Origin: CAZFHA01 sp964518595
Lineage (GTDB): Bacteria > Bacillota > Clostridia > Saccharofermentanales > Saccharofermentanaceae
Reading direction: 5' to 3'
DNA length: 64,000 nt
Assembly: GCA_964518595.1 (NCBI GenBank)
Contig: CAZFHA010000007.1
Location: 84,712-148,711 of the forward strand
The notes under the pieces are model-generated. The model was given only the letters and a program-made list of their open reading frames with translations, was not told where the DNA came from and did not search any database. Made by a program: the position numbers and the translations under genes. Shown here piece by piece: positions 32,703-42,231 of this stretch; the first letter of the stretch is position 1, and each line of letters opens with the position of its first letter.

Positions 32703-33659
32703 CTAAAGTGTGGTTAAAAATTCATAGGCCTTATCAGCATAACCCGGTAGGTAATCATGTCCAAAATCAGGATATATAAGCATCTCTTTGGGACAAGTCA
32801 AATGGTTATAGCCCGCAAATTGCGTTGAGGGCGGACAGATCGTATCCATTTGTCCCAAAGCCCACAGAACCTTACCTTTAATTCTGGGCGTAAAATTTAC
32901 CACATCGATATAATCTAACTTACCAAAGATTTCCTCATGTCGATTATGAAGCGGATCGAAACGCCGAAACCAAGTAATAATGTCTTCATAAGCGTCACGG
33001 CAAAGATCCATATCCCAGACTCGGCGGTAATCCGAAAGAAAGGGATACGCCGCCGCGATGCCTTTAATGGTAGGAGTTAAAGCGGCACAAACGAGTGCTA
33101 AAGCACCGCCTTGCGAACTACCGGTGGTCATCATCCTATCTGAGTCAACTTCAGAGAAAGTTGAAACCACCTGAGTTAGCCTGGCAGTATCTAAAAAGAT
33201 ATGATAATAGAGTAAGTCTTTCGGTTCTTTTTCTATACCTCTGGTTATATGACCGGCTAAAGTATTGCCGTAAATTCCACCAATATCTTGGGATAATCCG
33301 CCTTGCCCTCGGCAGTCCAAAGCGACTACACAAAAACCATTCAATCCGTAGGCCAATTTACTCGTCCAGTCTCCCGAGTTACCGCTATACCCATGAAACT
33401 CTAAGATAACCGGACAGTTTTTAGCCCCTACAGGACGCAGATACTTGGCATGGATACGAGCACCACCAGAACCCACAAAATAGAGATCAAAGCACTCCAC
33501 GCCCTTAGAAACAAAGCTAGCCGGAATTAACTCTATTTGAGGATTAATCTCCGATAATTCAGCAAGCCCGGCAGACCAAAACTCATCAAAATTCTCCGGA
33601 CGCCGACTGCATCCTTGGTATGTAGCCAATCTATCAAGTGGCCAATCTATCATAGGCAT
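32703..33659 (-). CDS. Acetyl xylan esterase / cephalosporin-C deacetylase family (AXE1)
   Basis: 318-aa alpha/beta hydrolase that removes acetyl groups from acetylated sugars or oligosaccharides; intracellular, with no signal peptide. Nucleophile Ser in TTGSSQGGALAL, Asp in GQMDTICPPSTQFA, His in YPDFGHDYLPG. The RGQGG oxyanion motif appears in ALDCRGQGGLSQDIGG, typical of this family (CE7). It lies 26 nt after the ribokinase gene on the same strand, so the two may be co-expressed for use of acetylated pentose material. Confidence 0.9.
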   Translation of the reverse strand: MPMIDWPLDRLATYQGCSRRPENFDEFWSAGLAELSEINPQIELIPASFVSKGVECFDLYFVGSGGARIHAKYLRPVGAKNCPVILEFHGYSGNSGDWTSKLAYGLNGFCVVALDCRGQGGLSQDIGGIYGNTLAGHITRGIEKEPKDLLYYHIFLDTARLTQVVSTFSEVDSDRMMTTGSSQGGALALVCAALTPTIKGIAAAYPFLSDYRRVWDMDLCRDAYEDIITWFRRFDPLHNRHEEIFGKLDYIDVVNFTPRIKGKVLWALGQMDTICPPSTQFAGYNHLTCPKEMLIYPDFGHDYLPGYADKAYEFLTTL

Positions 33660-33685
33660 AAGCTATATCCCTTTCTTTATGATTT

Positions 33686-34591
33686 TTACATTTCCACCAA
33701 TGCACTCTCTTTAACTTCAGTCAGGGTAGGTATAGAAGGTGCCGCACCTTTTCTCGATACCGCTATAGATGAGGCCACTGAGGCTGTAGCTAAAGCCCTT
33801 TTGGGGTCTACGCCCCGAGCAATCTCTGTAACAAAATATCCGGTAAAAGTATCACCGGCCGCCGTTGTGTCAACTACAGGAACTTTGTATATCCCATGAG
33901 AAAATTCACCTTCCGGGCCACGATAAACCGCTCCGGCTGAACCCAAGGTCAGAACAATGGCACTCTTGGGATAACGCTGCTGAAGCAAATCCAGAGCTGC
34001 CTTAGGGCTCATCTCCTTTTGGTCGCCAAGAATCCCAGCAGCTTCAATTTCATTAAGCATGAATAGGTCTACAAGCTCAAGAGGTAAGCCGGCAATCTTC
34101 TCATCCATGGGTGAAGGGTTTAAAACGATCTTAAGTCCTTGAGATTTAGCTTTCTCCATAATATAAGCTAATTCGTTAACCTCATTCTGCAGCACCAGCC
34201 AATCGCCCTCCCCAAAGGAACCTAACACTTGATCGATCCACGGCCGGGTCAACATTTGATTCGTACCGCCATATAAAAGGATGCAGTTTTGCCCCTGCTT
34301 ATCAACCTGAATCAAAGCATGCCCACTGATAGCCGCCTGATCCTTTTTAACAAAATCCGTCTGCACAGAGCTCTTGCTAAGCATGTCCAAGAGCATATCA
34401 CCATCTTGGCCAACAATTCCAGCATGATAGACCATTGAACCGGCTCGAGCTAAAGCAACGGATTGATTAAGCCCCTTCCCACCGGCGTACAAACTAAGAT
34501 TTCGCGAAGATATTGTCTCACCACCCCGAACAAAATGATCTACATCATAGACGTAATCAACATTTAAAGAGCCAAAATTTAAAATTTTCAT
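33686..34591 (-). CDS. rbsK: Ribokinase (PfkB family)
   Basis: 301-aa cytosolic sugar kinase, most like RbsK. The N-terminal GSLNVDYVYDVDHFVRGGET and GGKGLNQSVALARAG motifs bind ribose. The C-terminal VVDTTAAGDTFTGYFV holds the catalytic Asp and anion hole. GGGAGGAGG precedes the ATG. It makes ribose 5-phosphate. It lies between the esterase and the beta-CASP hydrolase, 19 kb from the ribose-type importer, so a direct link with that importer is possible but unproven. Confidence 0.88.
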   Translation of the reverse strand: MKILNFGSLNVDYVYDVDHFVRGGETISSRNLSLYAGGKGLNQSVALARAGSMVYHAGIVGQDGDMLLDMLSKSSVQTDFVKKDQAAISGHALIQVDKQGQNCILLYGGTNQMLTRPWIDQVLGSFGEGDWLVLQNEVNELAYIMEKAKSQGLKIVLNPSPMDEKIAGLPLELVDLFMLNEIEAAGILGDQKEMSPKAALDLLQQRYPKSAIVLTLGSAGAVYRGPEGEFSHGIYKVPVVDTTAAGDTFTGYFVTEIARGVDPKRALATASVASSIAVSRKGAAPSIPTLTEVKESALVEM

Positions 34592-34614
34592 CTTTTCCTC
34601 CTCCCATACAAATC

Positions 34615-36243
34615 CTATATTTTTTCCAGGAGCTCCCTAATTTTAAATTTATAGTCCGTTATGATTTGACGACGTCGCTCTATATTTCCTTCTGTCTTTA
34701 GCTCCTCTTGACTCTTTCGAGTCATACCCGAAATCTTATCCAGCAAGGTTTCAACTTCTGCATGAGTAGATCTAAGTCGCAGCTGTCCTAAGGACTCTGG
34801 CATACCTTGCGTAGGAACTTTATGCGGTAGCGGAACAGCTAAATCAAGGGTTTCCTGTAGTCTGGGGATATATGTATCAAGCCCCAGTTCTGCCTCAATC
34901 ACCTGAGAAAACTCTTCAATGACTTCTGCCTCACCGTGTACAAGTAGGACCTTTTGAGGCTTCTTCTGAAAAGCCTTAAGCCATCCCAGTAATCCGGCCT
35001 GATCGGCATGTCCTGAAAAACCATCGATCATTTCAATCCTAGCCTTTACAGCTATCTCTTCGTCAAAAATACGAATGAGTTTTTCACCATCTACCAATCT
35101 GCGTCCCAAAGTTCCCAAGGCCTGAAAGCCAACAAAAATAACCGTAGAATCTTTTCTCCAAAGGTTATGCTTTAAGTGATGCTTAATACGCCCCGCATCG
35201 CACATACCGCTGGCTGAAATAATAATTTTACTCTCTTCCATTTGATTCAGTTCTTTGGACTCCTCAGCACTGGCGGTAAAGTGTAAATTCGGAAAATCTA
35301 AGGGGTTATCGCCATTATGAATATAATTTCTGGCTTCTTCGTCAAAGCAATCTTCGTTATTGCGAAAAACTTGAGTAGCCGATACCGCCATGGGGCTGTC
35401 CACAAAGACCGGAACCTCCATGAGGGCGGAACGAGCTGAGCTGTAGAGTGCCTCTTGACGGTTCAATTCATAAATAATCTCCTGAGTACGTCCAACGGCA
35501 AAGGAAGGAATGATAACATTTCCACCACCCTCTATGGTCTCATTAATAATTTTAACAAAGCGTTCGACTTTATCAGCCGAATCCTTATGAAGACGATTAC
35601 CATAAGTGGACTCTATTACCAGAAAATCCGCTTCAAGAATTGGAGTCGGGTCTCTTAAAATAGGCATATTTTTGTTACCCAAGTCCCCTGAGAAGACGAT
35701 CTTTTTTTCCGTACCACCTTCTGTAATCCATATTTCCAGAATTGCCGAGCCAAGAATATGCCCGGCATCACGCATAATTACCTTCACATCCGAAGTCGGC
35801 TGAAAGCTCTGATCGTAACGAACTTCTTTGAATAGGCCGCAAGCCTCTATAGCGGATTGCATGGTGTAGAGTGGCTCTTCGGCCTTTTTCCCAGCTCGCT
35901 GATTCTTTCGATTGCGCCACTCCTGTTCCGTTTCTTGAATATGTCCGGAATCTGGAAGCATGATTCGGCAAAGCTCTACCGTTGCTTTTGTACCATAAAC
36001 AGGATTCCGATAACCATCTACGTAAAGTTTAGGTATACGCCCACTATGATCAATATGAGCATGGGTAAGTAGGACAAAATCTATTTCTGGTGTGGAAAAG
36101 GGAAAAGGTTGCCGGTTGAGTTCAACTTCGCTAAAGCGCCCCTGATGTAAACCACAATCAACTAAGAATGTTGACTGCTCTGTCTCCACCAAATAGCAAG
36201 AACCTGTCACCGTCTCTGCAGCACCTAAAAAAGTAATTTTCAT
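34615..36243 (-). CDS. Metallo-beta-lactamase/beta-CASP family hydrolase (RNA-processing type)
   Basis: 542 aa. The metallo-beta-lactamase domain has THAHIDHSGRIPKL (metal-binding HxHxDH). The beta-CASP domain includes SPMAVSATQVFR and IISASGMCDAGRIKHHL, and the RMMBL-like end has GFSGHADQAGLLGWL and LVHGEAE. This is the CPSF73/YSH1-like group common in bacteria, distinct from RNase J at 56595-58595. A nuclease role on RNA is likely from the family. GGGAGGA lies before the ATG. The C-terminal tail of about 60 residues is helical and rich in Arg, Glu and Lys. Confidence 0.85.
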   Translation of the reverse strand: MKITFLGAAETVTGSCYLVETEQSTFLVDCGLHQGRFSEVELNRQPFPFSTPEIDFVLLTHAHIDHSGRIPKLYVDGYRNPVYGTKATVELCRIMLPDSGHIQETEQEWRNRKNQRAGKKAEEPLYTMQSAIEACGLFKEVRYDQSFQPTSDVKVIMRDAGHILGSAILEIWITEGGTEKKIVFSGDLGNKNMPILRDPTPILEADFLVIESTYGNRLHKDSADKVERFVKIINETIEGGGNVIIPSFAVGRTQEIIYELNRQEALYSSARSALMEVPVFVDSPMAVSATQVFRNNEDCFDEEARNYIHNGDNPLDFPNLHFTASAEESKELNQMEESKIIISASGMCDAGRIKHHLKHNLWRKDSTVIFVGFQALGTLGRRLVDGEKLIRIFDEEIAVKARIEMIDGFSGHADQAGLLGWLKAFQKKPQKVLLVHGEAEVIEEFSQVIEAELGLDTYIPRLQETLDLAVPLPHKVPTQGMPESLGQLRLRSTHAEVETLLDKISGMTRKSQEELKTEGNIERRRQIITDYKFKIRELLEKI

Positions 36244-36394
36244 TCCAAAAATCCTCCCACTCGAGATACATTGCCCCAGTCATAGCTCATTAGCTACTGA
36301 TAAAACTCGGCGCAACAGGGAAATTATACCATAAAAAGTTAGTTTTACGCGCTTTACTTCTGTACAATTAGACAATTTCCACGTGTTAAAGCTT

Positions 36395-36426
36395 AAAAAA
36401 GAGTTGCCTCAAAACTGAGACAACTC
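36395..36426 (-). terminator. Rho-independent terminator of the HPr gene
   Basis: On the minus strand GAGTTGTCTCA pairs with TGAGGCAACTC (one mismatch) across a 4-nt loop and is followed by six T residues (complement of 36395-36400). It lies 38 bp after the HPr stop. Confidence 0.85.
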
Positions 36427-36464
36427 CCATGGAGATTTTTTTTAGGAAGGTCAGCCTTTACTTC

Positions 36465-36722
36465 TTATTCCATACCCTCAATCAGTTCGGTAATGGCTTT
36501 TAGGGCTATTTCTTCGTCTGCACCATCACAGCGAATCGTGATTTCTGTTGATTTAGTAATGCCTGCAGCCATGACCCCCAGAATGCTCTTAGCATCAATC
36601 ACCTTATCCTGATAAAGGATCAAAACTTTACTGGCATATTGCTGTGCCAGAGAGCAGAGCATACTAGCCGGACGAGCATGTAGCCCCGTGCTGCTATTGA
36701 CTAAAACTTTCTTTTCAACCAT
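36465..36722 (-). CDS. ptsH: HPr family phosphocarrier protein
   Basis: 85-aa phosphocarrier of the PTS or of catabolite control. The phosphorylated His is in GLHARPAS near residue 15, and the regulatory Ser lies in DAKSILGVMAAG near residue 46, so both the EI site and the HPr-kinase site are present. The variant MAAG (HPr usually has MSLG) and the absence of ptsI nearby leave open whether this is HPr or a paralogue such as Crh; the His argues for HPr. Single gene with its own terminator. Confidence 0.87.
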   Translation of the reverse strand: MVEKKVLVNSSTGLHARPASMLCSLAQQYASKVLILYQDKVIDAKSILGVMAAGITKSTEITIRCDGADEEIALKAITELIEGME

Positions 36723-36769
36723 TCGAGTGTCCTCCTACCTTACGGCCTTTCTGTAACTATTGAATTATA

Positions 36770-37738
36770 CTACTCAGTTTTATTGCCTAGTTCTGTATCT
36801 ACTTGATCTGCTGTAGATGCTTCTGCTCTTGGAGATGAACTGCCAGCTCTGATCGCATCTGACAAGGAACCATCCATTCTGGTTTGAATAATGGTAGAGA
36901 GACTCCTTTGATCCACAGTCATAGGACCTAAGACCACCTTCCGATTCAGAGAGCCCTTTCGGCCGGGAGTAACACTAACCAGTTCAACTATTCCTGCGTA
37001 TTCACCACTGCCTAGAGTATAGGTGTAAAATTCCGTCCAATGACGATCCGAAGCCACATCTCTGGGGTTAAGCAGGGCAGAGAGATTTCCGGCGGCAAAA
37101 TCGGCTTTCAACTGAGTGATCTCGGCAGCGGACAAAGGATTAAGATAAATAGGATTTTTACTTCTCTTCATCCAACTGTTGCCCTTTTCATCAAAAGGTC
37201 GACGATGTTGTTTAGCGGAAATCGTGCCAAAAATAAGCACAAGAACAGGTTCTATCCAGATAGCCAGAGCACCAATAAAGCCTTCACCACCGGTGCGGAG
37301 TGCTAAAGCAAAAAATTCATTGACCCCCTGAAGCAGATATAATGGCCTTAACAAAATTGTCTCTAAAGACAGGATATATTCTCTAGGGTTAAAAAGGAAA
37401 TCCCCCCAAACATCACCAGCTTCCAACCAATACACTGTAGCCAGTAAGTAAGCACCTAAATACACATAAGCCCCCACCGCCGCCACAATAAAGCAGAAAA
37501 TTTTCAGCAGGCCACTGCCTCGTACTTTAAAAAGGCGAAACAAAAGGTTAAAAATTCCACCTATTAGAAAACCCAGCACAACTGCAAGTAAAAATTCAAA
37601 AAACCAATGGCTAGCAATAATTCCCAAGGTAGCCAAAACCGCTGCCAAGGGAATTGTTATCAGTAGTGCAATAACTGAACTAATCAAAGCTTTCAGCCAT
37701 ATGCCTACTGCGGACCGGTCAACTTCTTGTTCGTACAT
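36770..37738 (-). CDS. Membrane protein of unknown function with a cytosolic C-terminal half
   Basis: GAGGA is 6 nt before the ATG at 37738, giving 322 aa (the frame starts two codons earlier). Residues 1-175 contain about four to five hydrophobic helices (ALISSVIALLITIPLAAVLA; FFEFLLAVVLGFLIGGIF; FCFIVAAVGAYVYLGAYLLA; FIGALAIWIEPVLVLIFGTI). Residues 180-322 are hydrophilic: LNPLSAAEITQLKADFAAGN, then a beta-rich section (RHWTEFYTYTLGSGEYAGIVEL) and a Ser/Ala-rich acidic tail. I recognise no family. It lies between nagA and HPr, 62 nt after nagA, so it may be read with nagBA. Confidence 0.65.
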   Translation of the reverse strand: MYEQEVDRSAVGIWLKALISSVIALLITIPLAAVLATLGIIASHWFFEFLLAVVLGFLIGGIFNLLFRLFKVRGSGLLKIFCFIVAAVGAYVYLGAYLLATVYWLEAGDVWGDFLFNPREYILSLETILLRPLYLLQGVNEFFALALRTGGEGFIGALAIWIEPVLVLIFGTISAKQHRRPFDEKGNSWMKRSKNPIYLNPLSAAEITQLKADFAAGNLSALLNPRDVASDRHWTEFYTYTLGSGEYAGIVELVSVTPGRKGSLNRKVVLGPMTVDQRSLSTIIQTRMDGSLSDAIRAGSSSPRAEASTADQVDTELGNKTE

Positions 37739-37800
37739 TTTCATTCCTCACCCTTATCTTACTTATCTTAAATCATTTCTCAAAAGCTTATAAACAACGA

Positions 37801-38931
37801 TTAAATTATCGGCTGTCCTCCAATAAAGACACCGGCAATATTCAAGTCTCTGTCCAGTAGTAGGAAGTCAGCTTGTTTGCCCACTGCGATAGAACCGACC
37901 TGTTGATCTATGCCGACTACTTTAGCAGGGTTTATGGTGGCTGCCTTTACTGCCATTTCAAGGGAAATACCAAAAGAAACAGCATTCTTCATACAGGTAT
38001 ATAGATTAGTGGCCGAACCAGCAATGGTTCCATCAATCAAAGTAGCTTTACCTTGGTTGACCAAAACCTCTTGACCGCCTAAATCATAATGACCATCTTC
38101 CAGCCCACAAGCACGCATGGCATCACTAATAAGAACAACACGATCCTGACCAAACCAAGAAAAAACCGAACGTATTACCGCCGGATGAAGATGAATGCCA
38201 TCGCAGATCATCTCCACTGTAGCCTTGGCATCAAAGGCCGCGCCCACCACACCGGGATCACGATGGGAAAAAGCCGGCATGGCATTAAACAAATGGGTAA
38301 CATGACTGGCACCTTGAGCAAAAGCTTCTGTGGCCGTATCATAATCTGCCATTGTGTGCGCCAAGGATACGGTTGTCTCTTGAGCCGCTTCACGAATAAA
38401 AGACATCGCCCCTTCTAACTCGGGAGCTACATCAACGATGCGTATGGTCTGTCCGGAAACTTCTTGCAAGCGTTTAAACATCATAATATCCGGATCAATA
38501 ATATACTTTTCGGATTGTGCGCCCTTCTTGGCTTTAGAAAAGAAAGGCCCCTCCATATGAATTCCACGCATCTGAGCGCCCTTGGGAATACCCGCGGCAA
38601 TCATTTCCTGACCAATACGAAAAATCTGTTCTAATCGCTCCTCATCGAAAGCCATTGAAGTAGCAATAAAAGAGGTAATGCCTTGCTTAATCAAATAAGC
38701 TGACATCCCCTCAATAGCCTCTTTTGTCCCATCGCAAAAATCAAAACCATTGCAAGCATGAATATGAATATCTACCAATCCAGGAACAACATACAGTCCA
38801 GTAGCGTCAAAGGTCATTCCCTCTGTGGGAGCACCTTCTGTTACTTCGGCAATCTTGTCTCCAGCAAGGCCAATGCTTAATGGCTTAAACTGAAAATTTT
38901 CGTCTAATACGAGCCCGTTACGAATATACAT
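37801..38931 (-). CDS. nagA: N-acetylglucosamine-6-phosphate deacetylase
   Basis: Removes acetate from GlcNAc-6-P before deamination by NagB. GGAGG 5 nt before the ATG at 38931 sets the start (376 aa), although the frame opens at 38943. Metal-binding and active-site motifs: GLVDIHIHACNGFDF, HMEGPFFSKAKKGA, VSLAHTMADYD, THLFNAMPAFSHRDPG and catalytic Asp in VVLISDAMRACG. It follows nagB by 22 nt in a nagBA operon for amino-sugar use from cell wall or mucin-type sources. Confidence 0.93.
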   Translation of the reverse strand: MYIRNGLVLDENFQFKPLSIGLAGDKIAEVTEGAPTEGMTFDATGLYVVPGLVDIHIHACNGFDFCDGTKEAIEGMSAYLIKQGITSFIATSMAFDEERLEQIFRIGQEMIAAGIPKGAQMRGIHMEGPFFSKAKKGAQSEKYIIDPDIMMFKRLQEVSGQTIRIVDVAPELEGAMSFIREAAQETTVSLAHTMADYDTATEAFAQGASHVTHLFNAMPAFSHRDPGVVGAAFDAKATVEMICDGIHLHPAVIRSVFSWFGQDRVVLISDAMRACGLEDGHYDLGGQEVLVNQGKATLIDGTIAGSATNLYTCMKNAVSFGISLEMAVKAATINPAKVVGIDQQVGSIAVGKQADFLLLDRDLNIAGVFIGGQPII

Positions 38932-38953
38932 GTATACCTCCAAGACAGCTACA

Positions 38954-39688
38954 TCAAGATCCTCTTAAACCACTGAGCGCCGCCTCATCGGCAACGATAG
39001 TTACATCAGGGTGTAGTTGGATTATGGAGGCAGGAACGGCTGGAGTAATTGGGCCGGAAACTGCGGCTAAGAGAATATCTGCCTTATCGGCACCGCTGGC
39101 TACCAAGAGAATTTTCTTGGCCTGCATAATCTCCTTAATTCCCATGGTATAAGCATACTGTGGAACTTCCTCCGCCGAAGCAAAAAAACGTGCATTGGCT
39201 TCAATGGTGCGCGGGTTCAACTGTACCTTATGGGTGGTTCTGTCAAAGGCTTCATCCGGCTCATTAAAACCAATATGACCATTATGTCCAATGCCTAAGA
39301 GTTGCAGGTCAATCCCCCCCAATTCCTCAATCAGTTCATCATATCGGCGGCATTCTGCCTCAGAATCTTTGGCCAAACCATCGGGAAGAAAGGTGTTATC
39401 CATAGAGATATTAATGTGATTAAATAAATTTGTATTCATAAAGTAGCGATAGCTCTGCTCATGAGTAGGGGCAAGACCGCAATATTCATCTAGATTAACT
39501 GTGTGTACCCGCGAAAAATCAATATCATCCTTTTCATACCATTCAATAAGCTGGCGATATACTCCTAAAGGAGTAGATCCTGTTGCCAATCCCAATACGC
39601 TCTTGGGATATAAAATAACCTGGGCCGAAATAATATTAGCCGCTTTCCGGCTCATGGCCGCATAATCTTGAGCTTGAATAATTTTCAT
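38954..39688 (-). CDS. nagB: Glucosamine-6-phosphate deaminase
   Basis: Converts GlcN-6-P to fructose-6-P and ammonia. 244 aa. Family motifs: LATGSTPLGVYRQLIEW, VNLDEYCGLAPTHEQSYRYFM, GIGHNGHIGFNEPDEAF (catalytic Asp/His/Glu) and MGIKEIMQAKKILLVASG. AAAAGGAGAG precedes the ATG. First gene of nagBA; a promoter (TTTACT-18-TATAGT) lies just upstream. Confidence 0.94.
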   Translation of the reverse strand: MKIIQAQDYAAMSRKAANIISAQVILYPKSVLGLATGSTPLGVYRQLIEWYEKDDIDFSRVHTVNLDEYCGLAPTHEQSYRYFMNTNLFNHINISMDNTFLPDGLAKDSEAECRRYDELIEELGGIDLQLLGIGHNGHIGFNEPDEAFDRTTHKVQLNPRTIEANARFFASAEEVPQYAYTMGIKEIMQAKKILLVASGADKADILLAAVSGPITPAVPASIIQLHPDVTIVADEAALSGLRGS

Positions 39689-39709
39689 AAAACTCTCCTT
39701 TTGCTATTT

Positions 39710-39739
39710 ACTATATCTTTTGCAGACAATAACAGTAAA
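39710..39739 (-). promoter_or_regulatory. Candidate promoter of nagBA
   Basis: On the minus strand TTTACT (complement of 39734-39739), 18-bp spacer, TATAGT (complement of 39710-39715), about 22 nt before the nagB ATG. The inverted repeat TGAGA-N6-TCTCA lies just upstream. Confidence 0.5.
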
Positions 39740-39832
39740 ACTATGAGAAAAAATTCTCAGATGTAGTTCTATTCTAAACGCTGTCCTCACCTTCTGCAAC
39801 CACCAGCTAGGCTATGACAGTCTTCATAGCGG

Positions 39833-41836
39833 TTACGAAAGCCACACACCCACTTGATAAAAGATAAAGGCAACCACCCAGGCAATTCCCGTCTGATAAA
39901 ACACCATCAAAAGTGCTAACTTTCCGCTGTTCATTTCTCTTCTAAAAGCATTGACTGCAGCAATGCAAGGTGTGTATAACAAAGTGAATACAAGAAAGGA
40001 CATAGCCGCTAAGGGTGTGAAGATTTCTCCCAGCGCCGTGGGCAGCGCTGAAGTATCTGCACGGAGTAGCACAGCCAGACTACTGATTACCGCTTCCTTG
40101 GCCATAAAACCAGAAAGAAGCGCAGTGGCAGCTCGCCAATCCCCAAAGCCCAAAGGTGCGAAGAAGGGTGCTAATCCATGACCGATTCCTGCCAACATAC
40201 TATCAGCACTGTCAGCAACCGGATTCAGACGAATGTCAAAGGTTTGTAGGACCCATATCACTATGGAAGAGATAAAAATGACCGTAAAAGCACGAGTAAT
40301 AAAATCTTTCGTTTTATCCCAGAGTAAAAGCAATACGCTCTTCAGCCCCGGCAGACGATAATGGGGCAACTCCATAATAAAAGGCACAGGCTTGCCTCTA
40401 AAAACAGTCTTCTTTAGGAGTAAGCCAGTTAAAATTGCCATGATTCCCCCTAAAAGATATAGACCGGTCATAACCAAGGCGGCTTGATTGGGAAAGAAAG
40501 CCATAGCGAAAATGCCATAAATAGGAAGCTTTGCACTGCAGCTCATAAACGGAATCAAGATGATAGTCATCTTACGATCTCTTTCACTGGAAAGGGTTCG
40601 AGCTGACATAATCGCCGGAACAGAGCAACCAAAACCAATTAGCATAGGAACAAAGCTTCTACCGGACAAACCAATTTTTCGAAGCAAACGATCCATAACA
40701 AAAGCGACTCTTGCCATATAACCGCTGTCCTCTAAAAGAGCTAACAGGAAAAAAAGCACAATGATTGTCGGTACAAAGGAGAGAACGCTCCCCACCCCGG
40801 CAAAAACTCCGTCAATTATCAAGGATATTACAATGGGATTCACGGCTAAATTCTCTAATGCCCCTTGAGTCACGTTACTAAGGGCACTTATACCGGTGCC
40901 CAACCAGTCACTTAAAAAGGCACCGATAAAACCAAAGGTAAGCCAAAAAACCAACGCCATAACCAAGACAAAAATTGGCAGTGCCAAATATTTATTGGTT
41001 AGCAGGGCATCAATGCGTAAACTGCGGCGGTGCTGAAGATTAACCTCAGGTTTCACTACCGCCTCCGCTGTTATCTTTTCAATAAAGGTATAACGCATAT
41101 CCGCAATTGCGGCCTTACGATCAGTACCTTCCTCGTTCTCCATCTCTTTAATGGTATGTTCAATCGTCTCTTTTTCGTTTTGGCTTAAGGCCAACCGCTC
41201 AAATAACAGTTGATCGCCTTCTACTAGTTTGGTAGCGGCAAAAGGAGCAGACACACCAATTCTTTCCGCATGATCTTCAATCAGATGGCTGATGGCATGG
41301 ATAGATCGATGGATGCTTCCACTGCAAAAATCAAGACGCCGGGGTAATATCCCACCTTTAACAACCCTTAGGATTTGAGAAATTACTTCCTCTACCCCCT
41401 CATTCTTACTGGCTGAAATAGGAATTACCGGAACGCCCAAAGCGGCTTCCATTTTTTGTATGTCAATAGAACCACCGCTACTTCTGACTTCATCCATCAT
41501 ATTTAAGGCGATTACCATGGGAATATTCAGTTGCAGCAGTTGAAGGCTCAGATAAAGGTTTCGCTCAATATTGCCAGCATCCACAATGTTAATAATGCCA
41601 TCGGGACGCTGGTCAAATAGGAAATCGCGGGTAACAATTTCTTCACTGGAATACGGTGCCAGTGAATAGATGCCCGGCAAATCTACCACCGTAACATCTT
41701 TAAGGCCTCTGACCTTTCCGTCTTTCCTCTCCACGGTAACACCGGGAAAGTTACCTACATGCTGATTCCCTCCGGTCAGTTGATTAAAAAGAGTTGTCTT
41801 GCCAGAGTTCTGATTCCCTGCTAACGCTAAAATCAT
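39833..41836 (-). CDS. feoB: Ferrous iron transport protein B
   Basis: 667-aa Fe2+ permease with an N-terminal G domain. G1 is LAGNQNSGKTTLFNQL, then the GNFPGVTVERK switch I, G3 VVDLPGIYSL and G4 ALNMMDE. The membrane part starts near residue 280, with two Gate domains (GVGSVLSFVPTIIVLFFLLA and IPFMSCSAKLPIYGIFAMAF) and SFVPMLIGFGCSVPAIMSAR. The ATG overlaps the feoA stop by 4 bp. No C-terminal FeoC or cysteine-rich tail. Iron supply is relevant for the several Fe-S and radical enzymes encoded here. Confidence 0.95.
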   Translation of the reverse strand: MILALAGNQNSGKTTLFNQLTGGNQHVGNFPGVTVERKDGKVRGLKDVTVVDLPGIYSLAPYSSEEIVTRDFLFDQRPDGIINIVDAGNIERNLYLSLQLLQLNIPMVIALNMMDEVRSSGGSIDIQKMEAALGVPVIPISASKNEGVEEVISQILRVVKGGILPRRLDFCSGSIHRSIHAISHLIEDHAERIGVSAPFAATKLVEGDQLLFERLALSQNEKETIEHTIKEMENEEGTDRKAAIADMRYTFIEKITAEAVVKPEVNLQHRRSLRIDALLTNKYLALPIFVLVMALVFWLTFGFIGAFLSDWLGTGISALSNVTQGALENLAVNPIVISLIIDGVFAGVGSVLSFVPTIIVLFFLLALLEDSGYMARVAFVMDRLLRKIGLSGRSFVPMLIGFGCSVPAIMSARTLSSERDRKMTIILIPFMSCSAKLPIYGIFAMAFFPNQAALVMTGLYLLGGIMAILTGLLLKKTVFRGKPVPFIMELPHYRLPGLKSVLLLLWDKTKDFITRAFTVIFISSIVIWVLQTFDIRLNPVADSADSMLAGIGHGLAPFFAPLGFGDWRAATALLSGFMAKEAVISSLAVLLRADTSALPTALGEIFTPLAAMSFLVFTLLYTPCIAAVNAFRREMNSGKLALLMVFYQTGIAWVVAFIFYQVGVWLS

Positions 41837-42084
41837 TCCGTCATTGTCTCCACGTGAATATTTCGAGCTTCTTCCTTACGCAGTGTTAACTCGTAACCGC
41901 GAAGAGTAATCTCTAAAGGATCACCTAAAGGTGCTGTCTTGCGGATACAGACTTTTGTTCTGGGTGTCAGCCCCATATCAAGCAGTCGATCTCTTAGAGC
42001 ACCTTGTCCGGCAACGGTTAGAATTTTAGCCGGTTGCCCAATGGGAAGATCACTAAGAACCAGAGATGATCGATCTTTTTCCAT
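41833..42084 (-). CDS. feoA: Ferrous iron transport protein A
   Basis: 83-aa SH3-like partner of FeoB: LSDLPIGQPAKILTVAG, LRDRLLDMGLTPRTKVCIRK, GDPLEITLRGYELTLRKEEA. GAAGGTG precedes the ATG. The promoter (TTGTCT-17-TATTAT) and a 14-bp near-palindrome lie immediately upstream. Confidence 0.93.
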   Translation of the reverse strand: MEKDRSSLVLSDLPIGQPAKILTVAGQGALRDRLLDMGLTPRTKVCIRKTAPLGDPLEITLRGYELTLRKEEARNIHVETMTE

Positions 42085-42099
42085 AATTCACCTTCAATG

Positions 42100-42113
42100 T
42101 TAGATTAAACTAA
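42100..42113. promoter_or_regulatory. Near-palindromic site in the feoAB promoter, identical copy at 58741
   Basis: TTAGATTAAACTAA lies just downstream of the predicted feoA transcription start. It resembles the half-sites of DtxR/IdeR/MntR-family metal repressors (TTAG...CTAA). The same 14 bases occur at 58741-58754 upstream of the exonuclease gene. Confidence 0.5.
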
Positions 42114-42122
42114 TTCTTATTT

Positions 42123-42151
42123 ATAATAGACCTTTCTCCGCTAAAAGACAA
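42123..42151 (-). promoter_or_regulatory. Promoter of feoAB
   Basis: On the minus strand TTGTCT (complement of 42146-42151), 17-bp spacer, TATTAT (complement of 42123-42128). The expected start is near 42116, about 30 nt before the feoA ATG. Confidence 0.6.
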
Positions 42152-42231
42152 GCTGAAATATGTAAATAAATCAATAAGATATCCCCTTAAGCTGCCAGGC
42201 TACCCGCTATTCTTTTACCTTAAAAATAGTG

